NCBI GenBank assembly: GCA_965219515.1
Contig: OZ244776.1
Span: 2,852,001-2,916,000, forward strand
Source of the DNA: Ilyomonas sp965219515
GTDB lineage: Bacteria > Bacteroidota > Bacteroidia > Chitinophagales > Chitinophagaceae
DNA length: 64,000 nt
Reading direction: 5' to 3'
Positions 1 to 8,601 of this stretch are shown in pieces. Within the stretch, counting starts at the first letter, position 1. The number at the start of each line of letters is the position of its first letter. Both the position numbers and the translations under genes were made by a program. The notes below the pieces were generated by a model. The model did no database searches and had not been told where the DNA came from. It saw nothing but the letters and a program-made list of their open reading frames with translations.

Positions 1-3000
1 CGTTGTTTAAAATATGAACGCCGTCGAACGTTACATCTAAAAGCGGATTATAAACGTCGGTGCTTACGGTAAGCGCCTTATAAAAAAAGTTGTTGCTATG
101 CGTTTGTTCAGGCTGTGCCGGTTCGGGATTAACATCAAGATAAAACGTGTTGGCGCCGCTGTAATCTTTTGAATCTATGGTAAAATGAATGGTTGCTGTA
201 TCGCCCGGCGCAAGCTTTTTCAACGGGTTCGGATTTACCGGTATCACCGTAGGTGCATTACTTTTATTATATACAACCGCGTTTACCGCAATACTGTCTG
301 AAAAAGCTACATCACTTACATTTTTAAACCCGATTGTTCCATTTAATACTTCACCCACCGCCAGAGAATCTTTATAGCTGTAAGCTACCGTGGCAGATAG
401 CCCTCCTTCCGGCACCGGATTGTACAATATGCGCCAGTATTGTAACTGATACGGCGTGAAATGAACGCTGTCGGCATTTCGCATCTGCAATTGTATAAAC
501 GGATATTGACCAACGCTGATGGAACTGATATCATAATCCTGCTGCAAAGAAGATAACGTATAAAGCACCTGTTTCTGTCCGCTGCTTGTTACGCCGATTA
601 CATCTACGGTTGCTTTATCGCCGGCAGCATTGTCAATTGTTTTTCCTTTCCACTTTACCGATTTCCAGGCTTTGGCCGGACCAAAAACGGGCGATGTGAT
701 AAAACCCAGGCTATCCGGCGAAGCGATGTCGCGGTTTACCATAATCTTGTCGCTTAAGCCAATACTGAACTGTTGCGTTGCCTCAAAAGAAGACGTATTT
801 TTTTTGTAAATTAAAGTCCAGGTTCTCGGATATGTGAAAGAATCTATATTGGTAAAACCAGATGATACCAGCCTGTCGTACCAGCTATTGCCAACACCAT
901 ATACCTGCTGATCTTTTTTATAGTCCGGCGCAAACGGATTTTGGTTATACGGCTGATCGAAAATAAGACGTGCGGTTACAACATACCCATTGGGAACCCA
1001 GTCCATAAAATCGCGCATTTTGCGGCGGCTTGTCGTATCTAAATAGCTGAACTCAAAATTAAATTCAGTTCCCATGTGTCCGCAGGTTTGCGCGCTTCCC
1101 ATAAAACCGCCATGAATGCCTTTGCTGACGGTAGAAGGATTTGCCTGGTTAAATAAGGGTTTCAGCGTTACGGGATCGAACACGTTGTAAATAACGGAAT
1201 GACCTATACAGGAACTTTGCGTAATGATGTTGCCGTTTACGCGCACTTCAAAATCGCCGTCAATGGTGCCGCTTACCGGATAAATGGCATTGGTAACCTG
1301 TATGGTTGATTGCCGGTCAACGTATTTCCATAAACGGCTTGCACTGTCTAAATAAATTCTGTCGGTTGCCGAAGCCAGATACTGGTAAAGATGCGACTGA
1401 TTGTAACCGTAAGAAGAGCTGGATAAATATACAAAGCTGGCATCGTTCCAGCGATAAACGTCATTAGGCGCAGGCACAGGCGCCACGCGCCAGTAATACA
1501 CTGTGCTGTCGGTAAAAGAAATGCCGGGATCAAACTCAATCAAACCGCCTAAAGAAGTTACCGTTTTTGATGTTTTAAAAGATGAATTGAACAAAGCCGT
1601 GGTGTCTATCTCCATCACATACTGGCGGGATGGCAACGTAGGGTCGGCGGTGGAAGCCGCCAGTTTGATGCTGCTTTTATTTACGATGGAATAATTGTAC
1701 GGATAAACCGGCGTAGCCGCATCCTCATATATCAAAAATGTTTTTGTTGCAGTATTGTTATTCTCGCTTAGCTCATTGTAATTATTTAAATAATCAATTG
1801 TTGCGATTATCTTATTCTGACCTTTGTCGCGCGATGCCACAACCGATAGCGTTAGCGTAAGAGAATCAACATAGCGAACCGCGCGAATTTCATTCGTTAC
1901 TATCGCTTCTGTAGTACCGTCGGGATACTGGCGTTTAACAGATATAGAAACAGAATCGCCGGTGGCTTTGCCCAGATTATAGAAATATGTTTTTACGGTA
2001 AACGAGCTGTTTGCCACAGAAACAACCGTTGGGTTAATTACAATCTGCGGCTCTTCTATTGTAAAATCGGGCTGTGCAAACGCGTTTATTTTTAATGCCG
2101 GGTCTCCGTGCAAAACCACTTGTTCCGCATGAAGGTATTTGCTGCTTGAATCAAAAGCAGAAAACGATCGTTGCGAAAGCAGGTAGCCGTTTCCGCCTGC
2201 CATGCTTACCCCAATGTCTTTGCTATAACCTGCAACCGCAAATGTTCGGTAAAAGCCGAGGTTGTAATAGTGCAGATAATCGCCCACGCCGAAATTGGTG
2301 CTTCCCAAAAGGCAGATGGCGCCACGACCAGGCGCCAATACGTATTTTTCCGCAATGGAACTTACCACAGTAAACCTGGCGGTATCGTAACCGTAAAAGT
2401 CGCCTGCATCGCAGCCGCTGGCCACAAAAACCGGATATTTACCCTGGTTGCTGTAAGCGTCAGGATCGTTTAAATTGTAATTCAACGTAGTTGAAGAAGA
2501 ATGCCCGAAATAATTCAAAATGCCAATGCCATTGTTGAACAGCTTCGTTAAAGCGGCATCGGTAATGGGCGTTGCCTCGCCGGTTGTGCTTTTGTTAAAG
2601 CTGTAAACAGAGCCGCCAAACAAGGTGTCTTTTAACAAGCTGCCGTAGCTGTTGAGATAACCCGTTAAATACTGATCTTCAAACGTTGTATTGCCACCAG
2701 TTACATTTACCACCGTTTTCATCCAGGCTTTGCTGTCTATGGTTTGGGTAGCGCTGGTTTGCTGCTGCTCGTATTCTTTTATTTTCTGCAAATAATCTTT
2801 TATCTCGCTGCCTCTTACCACCGACAATCTTCCTACCGGCGTTGCTGCTACCGGGTCGAGCGTATTGGAACATAAAATAGCATCAGACGCAGGCCAGCCG
2901 AAAGTAGGCACCAGATTTAACTGATCGGCAAAGGAAGACGATTCATTATAGCGATAACTGTCGTAAGTAACACCTTTGCCAATGATAAAAACAAATTTTG

Positions 3001-4411
3001 GTTTCACGCCGAAGCTGTTGCGGGCATATTGCAAAAAATTCTTGACGCCCAGCGGATGCTTTTTAATGCCGAAAGCAAACTGGTCTATCAGTTCATCAGC
3101 ATCATAAATCTTTGCATTGTAGCCGCCGCCGCTTGCGCCTGCACGGTATTGCCGGTATTGTTCTACGGCGTTATCGCCCGCAAGCAATATTTTATTGGTA
3201 AGAATTAAATAATCGCCCTGGTTGGCGGGATTACTAAAATCAGTAAAATTTTTTCTGGTAAAAGAAGTAAGCTGTGTAATATTTGCGGCGTCTTCGCTTA
3301 CCAAAACAAGCGAGCGATCTGCGCTGCCTGCGGTGAGTTTGAATTTTAAAAGGCCTGCCGCAGAAGTGTTTGCCACATATCTTTCATGGTTGGTAACATC
3401 ATATAAAACCGGCGTGGCGGTACTGTTGAAATTGATGATTTCCAGATAATTGCCATTGGCAGAAGCCGGAAGCGTAAAGGCAAATGTTTTGGCGCCGCCA
3501 AAATTGAACGAGTGCGGATACGTAAGCTGAACAATGCCAGCCACGAGGTAATCAAATAAACTGTTATCGGGGTTTTGGTTTGTAATCTTAATCGTTGCCA
3601 GGTTGTTATTAAAAACAGACAACGGAATATTTCCCGACGTAAATATGCCCGCATTGTAATCGGTAAGTGGCTGGTTGATATACGTTGCATTGTTTACATT
3701 TACATTCAGCCTTCGCCTGCTTCCGCCTGCCGAATTACCGGCAGCGGAAACGGTTAATGTTGCCGCAGTACCGGCATTAGCAACGTTGAGGTTAGTCATG
3801 GTTACCGTTTGCGAGCTGGTATCATTTATATCAACCGAACTCCAGAATTCACCAACATCATAAGTGGAAGAGTAAATATTTTCTCCGTAATTAAATCCTT
3901 TTCCCCGGTTGATTTTTTGTTTAAAATCAGATTTGTAAGTATATAAAAAATAAGGCTCGGCAGGTAAGGTATTGTTTTGAATGTTGTTTTCTGTATTGAT
4001 GAACCTGAGATTGGCTGCCTTGTTTACCGTTAAAAAATATGAAGACGTATCGGTAATGAGACTATAGGTTGTATTCAGATGATTCGCGGGATTTTTATAA
4101 AGCTTGTCGTCAAACGAGCCGTCGTTCATTTCGCCAAAAAATTCAATGTAACCACCGGCAGATAACAAGCCGGACGAAACGCTCGTAAACAATGTTACTT
4201 CTTTACCATTGCGCCACAATTGAAACTGCTCGGCAGGCGTATTATTCAATCCCAGACCAGACAGCGTTTCTGCGCTGATGCGGCACAAGCCGGTTTTACC
4301 AACTTTGCATTTGTAATACGTTTTTGAAAAATCTATCCATTCGTTGTTGTATTGCGCATGAAGAGCCGCCATACAAAACAGAAAAGAAATAAGCAGTAAA
4401 CATGTTTTCAT
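1..4411 (-). CDS. porU: T9SS C-terminal signal peptidase (sortase) PorU, C25 family, 3' end outside window
   Basis: The frame is open from the ATG at 4411 to the window edge (about 1470 codons), so this is the N-terminal part of a very large protein. It begins with a signal peptide (MKTCLLLISFLFCMAALHAQ). A gingipain-type C25 peptidase domain is clear: the catalytic His is in NYFGHSSSTT (His637) and the catalytic Cys in VASGCDAGDF (Cys667). In this family PorU acts at the outer membrane, removing the C-terminal sorting domain of type IX secretion cargo and attaching the cargo to the surface. The porV gene lies 41 bp upstream on the same strand, as in other Bacteroidota, so the two are probably co-transcribed. 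Cargo genes with T9SS tails occur elsewhere in this window. Family assignment is firm; the C-terminus cannot be judged. Confidence 0.93.
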   Translation of the reverse strand, partial: MKTCLLLISFLFCMAALHAQYNNEWIDFSKTYYKCKVGKTGLCRISAETLSGLGLNNTPAEQFQLWRNGKEVTLFTSVSSGLLSAGGYIEFFGEMNDGSFDDKLYKNPANHLNTTYSLITDTSSYFLTVNKAANLRFINTENNIQNNTLPAEPYFLYTYKSDFKQKINRGKGFNYGENIYSSTYDVGEFWSSVDINDTSSQTVTMTNLNVANAGTAATLTVSAAGNSAGGSRRRLNVNVNNATYINQPLTDYNAGIFTSGNIPLSVFNNNLATIKITNQNPDNSLFDYLVAGIVQLTYPHSFNFGGAKTFAFTLPASANGNYLEIINFNSTATPVLYDVTNHERYVANTSAAGLLKFKLTAGSADRSLVLVSEDAANITQLTSFTRKNFTDFSNPANQGDYLILTNKILLAGDNAVEQYRQYRAGASGGGYNAKIYDADELIDQFAFGIKKHPLGVKNFLQYARNSFGVKPKFVFIIGKGVTYDSYRYNESSSFADQLNLVPTFGWPASDAILCSNTLDPVAATPVGRLSVVRGSEIKDYLQKIKEYEQQQTSATQTIDSKAWMKTVVNVTGGNTTFEDQYLTGYLNSYGSLLKDTLFGGSVYSFNKSTTGEATPITDAALTKLFNNGIGILNYFGHSSSTTLNYNLNDPDAYSNQGKYPVFVASGCDAGDFYGYDTARFTVVSSIAEKYVLAPGRGAICLLGSTNFGVGDYLHYYNLGFYRTFAVAGYSKDIGVSMAGGNGYLLSQRSFSAFDSSSKYLHAEQVVLHGDPALKINAFAQPDFTIEEPQIVINPTVVSVANSSFTVKTYFYNLGKATGDSVSISVKRQYPDGTTEAIVTNEIRAVRYVDSLTLTLSVVASRDKGQNKIIATIDYLNNYNELSENNNTATKTFLIYEDAATPVYPYNYSIVNKSSIKLAASTADPTLPSRQYVMEIDTTALFNSSFKTSKTVTSLGGLIEFDPGISFTDSTVYYWRVAPVPAPNDVYRWNDASFVYLSSSSYGYNQSHLYQYLASATDRIYLDSASRLWKYVDRQSTIQVTNAIYPVSGTIDGDFEVRVNGNIITQSSCIGHSVIYNVFDPVTLKPLFNQANPSTVSKGIHGGFMGSAQTCGHMGTEFNFEFSYLDTTSRRKMRDFMDWVPNGYVVTARLIFDQPYNQNPFAPDYKKDQQVYGVGNSWYDRLVSSGFTNIDSFTYPRTWTLIYKKNTSSFEATQQFSIGLSDKIMVNRDIASPDSLGFITSPVFGPAKAWKSVKWKGKTIDNAAGDKATVDVIGVTSSGQKQVLYTLSSLQQDYDISSISVGQYPFIQLQMRNADSVHFTPYQLQYWRILYNPVPEGGLSATVAYSYKDSLAVGEVLNGTIGFKNVSDVAFSDSIAVNAVVYNKSNAPTVIPVNPNPLKKLAPGDTATIHFTIDSKDYSGANTFYLDVNPEPAQPEQTHSNNFFYKALTVSTDVYNPLLDVTFDGVHILNN

Positions 4412-4452
4412 CGCAATTCGTTTAGCAACCAGCTTTGAGCTTTTACCTGATA

Positions 4453-5556
4453 TCAATATTCTTTTTTCACCAAATCTACTTTCAGCGAAAAAATGTGCGT
4501 GTAAAGCGGATTGTTCTGATTGGCAAGATTGGTAAAGGCATAATCTATCGTTACATTACCCACATGAAAACCTGCACCGATGCTTGGCTGATAAATCCAT
4601 ACTTTTTTTTGGTTTAATGTATCGCCGTCCTGCAATGCCTGCTGAAAATTGGAGATGCCGGCCCTTACAAACACAACTTTGTTAATGTTGGCTTCCAGCC
4701 CGATTTTCGGATCAATGCTAACCGGGTCTGCGCTCACCACCGTATTTCTTTTGCCATCAAATGTTACATCTAAATCGGCTTCTGCCAGCAAATGAAACTG
4801 ATCGCTGAACTCAAATTCGTAAGCGCCGCCAAGCACAACCCGCGGCGACGTAAGCTCGGTAGATTTTACCGGGATTTCATTATCGGTAAGATACAATACC
4901 TGCTTTTCCTGATCGGTAAAGCTGAATTTCCACGCATTAAAAGTGGTGGTTACATCGCGCGCCACCGCACCCAATTTCCATTTTCCGGTCTGATACATAA
5001 CGCCCGCATCAAAGCCAAACCCGATGGCATTGGCAAACGAGCCTACTTTGCGGTAAATGATTTTTGCATTACCGCCGAAGCTTAGTTTTTTGTCTTCTTC
5101 ATCTATTACAGATTGTGAATATGAAAGCAGAAAAGCATAATCGGCAGAAGAAAATGTAGTGATATTATTATAATTCAAACTGCCGTCGGGCTGCACCAAA
5201 TAAAGCGTGTTTGGTATATCATCTACGCCAAAGCGCAGCGCCGAAATGCCTAAAGTGCGCGGTTTTTCGCCGTTGATTGGAAAGGCCGCCGATATAAAAT
5301 CGTACTTGCCGATGCCCGAAAAATATTCGGCGTGCATGGCTGAAAGGGAAGGATAATCGGTGATGTTGGTTAAGCCTGCCGGATTCCAGTAACCGGCGTT
5401 TGCATCGGCCGCAGAAGCCACAGAGGTGCTGCCCATTCCCAACCCACGTGCACCGGCGCCAATATTTAAAAATTCATTGGAATATACGCGAAACTGCGCA
5501 CTGACATGTACAGAAAGCAAGCACAACACAGCAGGCAGCAGCCATTGGTTTCTCAT
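4453..5556 (-). CDS. porV: PorV/PorQ-family type IX secretion outer-membrane beta-barrel protein
   Basis: 367 residues with a signal peptide ending near HVSAQ, then the family N-terminal signature (GAGARGLGMGSTSVASAADA followed by a WNPAGL motif). The rest is alternating beta-strand sequence typical of a FadL-like barrel. In T9SS, PorV is the shuttle protein that carries folded cargo from the translocon to the PorU sortase. Its position directly upstream of porU on the same strand supports PorV rather than PorQ. Length agrees with the family (roughly 350-400). No promoter box could be assigned with confidence in the 244 bp upstream. Confidence 0.9.
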   Translation of the reverse strand: MRNQWLLPAVLCLLSVHVSAQFRVYSNEFLNIGAGARGLGMGSTSVASAADANAGYWNPAGLTNITDYPSLSAMHAEYFSGIGKYDFISAAFPINGEKPRTLGISALRFGVDDIPNTLYLVQPDGSLNYNNITTFSSADYAFLLSYSQSVIDEEDKKLSFGGNAKIIYRKVGSFANAIGFGFDAGVMYQTGKWKLGAVARDVTTTFNAWKFSFTDQEKQVLYLTDNEIPVKSTELTSPRVVLGGAYEFEFSDQFHLLAEADLDVTFDGKRNTVVSADPVSIDPKIGLEANINKVVFVRAGISNFQQALQDGDTLNQKKVWIYQPSIGAGFHVGNVTIDYAFTNLANQNNPLYTHIFSLKVDLVKKEY

Positions 5557-5732
5557 ACAGAAAAGAATACAAACGAAGATAAGCGATGCTTATTTTGAAG
5601 ATAGCGTTTTTAAAATAAAAATTGTTGAGGCGGATTGATATAAAAAATAATACAAAAAAAAGAACGCTTGCTGCGTGAATATCGTATTTACTGCTGGTTA
5701 AGGTGGCGCAACGCTGAATTGTTTTATGGTTA

Positions 5733-5793
5733 CAGCCATTCGATGATGGCTGCTTTTGATTACCGCCGGTATGTCTTTACCGGCGTTTTTTTT
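5733..5793 (+). terminator. Two adjacent hairpins, the second followed by a T-tract on the plus strand
   Basis: The first hairpin has 7-bp arms (CAGCCAT, 5733-5739, with 5746-5752). The second has 8-bp arms (CGCCGGTA, 5764-5771, with 5778-5785), a 6-base loop and eight T at 5786-5793. The T-run follows the stem only on the plus strand, whereas both flanking genes (kdsA upstream, porV downstream) are on the minus strand. It may act weakly as the kdsA terminator, or end a plus-strand RNA. The rest of 5557-5800 is AT-rich with no coding signal. Confidence 0.5.
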
Positions 5794-5800
5794 GGTTGAT

Positions 5801-6634
5801 TTATGAAATAGCAACGATGGTTTTTCGCAGCTTTACCAGTTTTTCCAGCAAGCCTTCCAAAAGAGAAAGATTCAGCATGTTGGCGCCGTCGCTCAATGCG
5901 CAGGCAGGGTTGGGATGCGTTTCGATAAACAAGCCATCGGCGCCGGCAGCAATAGCAGCTTTGGCAATGGTGCCAATCATCTGCGGGTTGCCGCCGGTAA
6001 CGCCGCTTGTCTGGTTGGGCTGCTGCAGGCTGTGCGTGCAGTCCATCACCACCGGTACGTCATGTTGTTGCATGTGCGGAATGTTTCGGTAATCAACAAT
6101 CATATCCTGATAGCCAAAGCTGTTGCCGCGCTCGGTTAACATCACTTTTTCGTTATCTGCTTTGCGAATTTTATCAACGGCAAACTTCATGGCTTCGCCG
6201 CTGGTAAACTGACCCTTTTTCACATTTACAACCTTTCCCGTTTGGGCGGCGGCAATCAGCAGATCGGTTTGCCGGCATAAAAAAGCCGGAATCTGTAAAA
6301 TATCAATGTATTGCGCAGCAATGGCTGCTTCTTCGTGCGAATGAATATCTGATGTGGTGGGAATCTGATATGCTGTTCCGGCTTTTTTTACCAGCGATAA
6401 AGCAGAGTCATCGCCAATGCCGGTAAAAGAATTTGCGCTCGTACGATTTGCTTTGCGATAGCTGGCTTTAAAAATATACGGAATGGCAAGACGCCTGCAA
6501 ATGCCAGATACCTTTTCTGCCACTTCCATCACCAGTTCTTCGCTTTCTACCACGCAGGGACCGGCAATAAGAAAAAAATTGTTTTTGTCGTATGATTGAC
6601 CGGCAAATAAATCAGTCAAAAAAGAAGGAATCAT
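5801..6634 (-). CDS. kdsA: 3-deoxy-8-phosphooctulonate (KDO-8-P) synthase
   Basis: 277 residues, the usual length for KdsA. It condenses phosphoenolpyruvate with D-arabinose 5-phosphate to KDO-8-phosphate, the first committed step of the KDO part of lipopolysaccharide. Family motifs seen: LIAGPCVVES near the N-terminus, FKASYRKANRTS (substrate phosphate binding), VNVKKGQFTS, MLTERGNSFGY, and VVMDCTHSLQQPN followed by GLFIETHPNP near the C-terminus. It is a cytosolic TIM-barrel enzyme. It lies upstream of porV on the same strand but is separated by 244 bp, so it is probably its own transcription unit. Assignment is firm. Confidence 0.97.
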   Translation of the reverse strand: MIPSFLTDLFAGQSYDKNNFFLIAGPCVVESEELVMEVAEKVSGICRRLAIPYIFKASYRKANRTSANSFTGIGDDSALSLVKKAGTAYQIPTTSDIHSHEEAAIAAQYIDILQIPAFLCRQTDLLIAAAQTGKVVNVKKGQFTSGEAMKFAVDKIRKADNEKVMLTERGNSFGYQDMIVDYRNIPHMQQHDVPVVMDCTHSLQQPNQTSGVTGGNPQMIGTIAKAAIAAGADGLFIETHPNPACALSDGANMLNLSLLEGLLEKLVKLRKTIVAIS

Positions 6635-6956
6635 GGCGATTATTTGACGGCGAACTTACTGTAAAATCTGATGGTACTGATCTGACAGCTACGGACTTTC
6701 GGTTGTAAAAAATTCAAAAAATTGTTGACCATCACTTTTTTTGAGCATCATTTTTGCTTACTGCGCAAAAATTTTATAAGCACATTTTAATACTGGTTCT
6801 AAAACACGCATTACACCGGCGCGTTTAATTTTCCATACTCTGTTTGTTTCCGGTTAGTATGACAAGACGCGGAGATACGGAAACCAAATTGCCAAACCAT
6901 CAATAACACCAAAACTGTATGAAGCATTTATTTGTAAACACAAAACCAATATCAAC
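6635..6956. other. 322-bp divergent intergenic region, no gene seen
   Basis: This lies between the divergent kdsA and beta-helix lipoprotein genes, so it should hold both promoters. No complete TTG-N17-23-TAnnTTTG promoter was found by eye and no convincing small coding frame or RNA was seen. Confidence 0.5.
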
Positions 6957-8294
6957 ATGAAGCAAATGACATTACTCTTATTCGCTTACTTACTGTTTAT
7001 TTCCTGCAGCACCAGACAGGAATTTATTGAAGACACGCAGGAAATGTTTTCCGCCACCGCTAAAACGCAGGGTTTGATATCAGGCGGATTGACCGATAAC
7101 ACGCAAATGCTGCAATCGCTGATAGACAGCAAAAACGCAAACCCCATTACGGTAAAAGGCACATACCTCACCAGCCGTCTTACCGTGCATTCTTACGATA
7201 CCATTGTTATGAAAGGCGGCTTCAGAATGTTGCTCAGTCCGGTTGTAACCATGCAGCCTGTTTTGTATCTGCCTGCCGGCACGCACGATGTATATATACA
7301 GGGCGGCATTTTAGATGCCAACTGGCAGAATAATCTGACGGGAAGCCAGTTGGCGTGCATTAAAATGGATGAAGGTTGTTACAACATTACCATCAACGGC
7401 GTTACGGTGAACAATGCCAAAGATTATGGCGCCATACAAATTAAAGGAACAAGCGGCTCTTTGTGCCGCAACATCCGGCTGACCAACATCAAATCAAAAC
7501 AAACCGGCAGAACGGCGATCGAATGCCGCGGCGTGGAAAATATGGTAATTGATCATCCGAATCTTTCGCATTGGGGGCAGCAGAATGCAAACTCGCCTGC
7601 TATTCAGTTTCAGTCGGTAGCCAGCCACAATGTTCAGATTATCTCGCCGGTTACGCATGGCTACGAAGCCACGCAGTTTGCCATCGAAAGCGCCGCCGCA
7701 AATGTTGACGATATATCTGTTTCCAACGGAAATTTTACCGATCATACCAACGCAGGCAACAACGGTATTTCAGGATATTATACCAATGCAAAATTTTCTT
7801 ATTGCACCATGACCGGCGGCGTGGGCAGCCAGCGTTCGGGCTACGAAATTTTCGGGGGCAATAATACGCTTGATCATCCTGTGGTAAAGCGCGGCATCAT
7901 TGCTTTGTCAACCGGTTCGGTTACCAATAAAAATGCAGGTAACATCAATATTTTATATCCCGATGTAACAAGCGGCGCAGCCAACAACAGTGCGCTTGAC
8001 ATCGGTTCTTACAACGGACTGATATTAAGTAACGTAACCATTACCGGCGGCAAATTAGACACGCGCCAGGCTACCGGCAACAGCAGCGCGTTTACATTCG
8101 GTTATTATGGTGGTCTTGGTATTGTGCAAAATGTAACGATGAATAAAACGCAGCTTTATTCCTGCACGTCTGCGGTGCGCATACAGGCGGCAAACGGAAG
8201 CAAAAACCTGATGATGAACGGCGTTGGCTTTATGCAGCAGACGCAGCAGATCAGCGATATAACACACAATGTAAATTACAGCATTAATCCCTAA
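6957..8294 (+). CDS. Lipoprotein with right-handed parallel beta-helix (pectate-lyase-like) fold
   Basis: 445 residues starting MKQMTLLLFAYLLFISCS, a lipoprotein signal peptide with the lipobox cysteine at residue 17. The body is rich in short Asn/Gly/Thr beta-helix coils (for example NITINGVTVNN, GNNTLDHPV, NGLILSNVTITGG), as in PbH1/glycosyl hydrolase 28-like or pectate-lyase-like solenoids. Such proteins commonly bind or cleave polysaccharides, but I see no clear polygalacturonase catalytic Asp pattern and no neighbouring sugar-use genes, so substrate and activity are unknown. It is the only plus-strand gene in this part of the window and ends ahead of the shared terminator at 8543-8576. 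Confidence 0.8.
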   Translation: MKQMTLLLFAYLLFISCSTRQEFIEDTQEMFSATAKTQGLISGGLTDNTQMLQSLIDSKNANPITVKGTYLTSRLTVHSYDTIVMKGGFRMLLSPVVTMQPVLYLPAGTHDVYIQGGILDANWQNNLTGSQLACIKMDEGCYNITINGVTVNNAKDYGAIQIKGTSGSLCRNIRLTNIKSKQTGRTAIECRGVENMVIDHPNLSHWGQQNANSPAIQFQSVASHNVQIISPVTHGYEATQFAIESAAANVDDISVSNGNFTDHTNAGNNGISGYYTNAKFSYCTMTGGVGSQRSGYEIFGGNNTLDHPVVKRGIIALSTGSVTNKNAGNINILYPDVTSGAANNSALDIGSYNGLILSNVTITGGKLDTRQATGNSSAFTFGYYGGLGIVQNVTMNKTQLYSCTSAVRIQAANGSKNLMMNGVGFMQQTQQISDITHNVNYSINP

Positions 8295-8542
8295 CAATAC
8301 CATAACCGATGAAACATCTGATAGGATACACCGTACGCCATTATTACAAATCGCTGTTTTTAGTACGAATCATAATAACGCCGGTGTATCAGTTGTTTTA
8401 TCATTCGGTTTAAAAATTATAAGCGGCTGTGCAGGGTGTATGGGGAAATATTCTTCTTTAAGTCTTGATGCCGTAACACATATTGCTTTGCCACTTCGTC
8501 CAAATACATCTGCTTTATCATCCAATAAAAATGGGTGAGATA

Positions 8543-8576
8543 ACAAAAAGCTACTTTACAGGAAGTAGCTTTTTGT
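8543..8576. terminator. Bidirectional rho-independent terminator between convergent genes
   Basis: A perfect 14-bp stem (8543-8556 with 8563-8576) around a 6-base loop, with A-runs in the left arm and T-runs in the right arm, so it can terminate on both strands. It sits between the convergent beta-helix lipoprotein (ends 8294) and delta-60 protein (ends 8602). The remaining bases of 8295-8601 show no coding frame. Confidence 0.85.
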
Positions 8577-8601
8577 TGGTAAATAAGGAGTAAGTAGTAG
8601 C

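Noticed and set aside
1..4411. porU as a broken gene because no closed frame is found
   Set aside because: The frame is open to the window edge and the catalytic His and Cys are in the same frame; it is only cut by the window.
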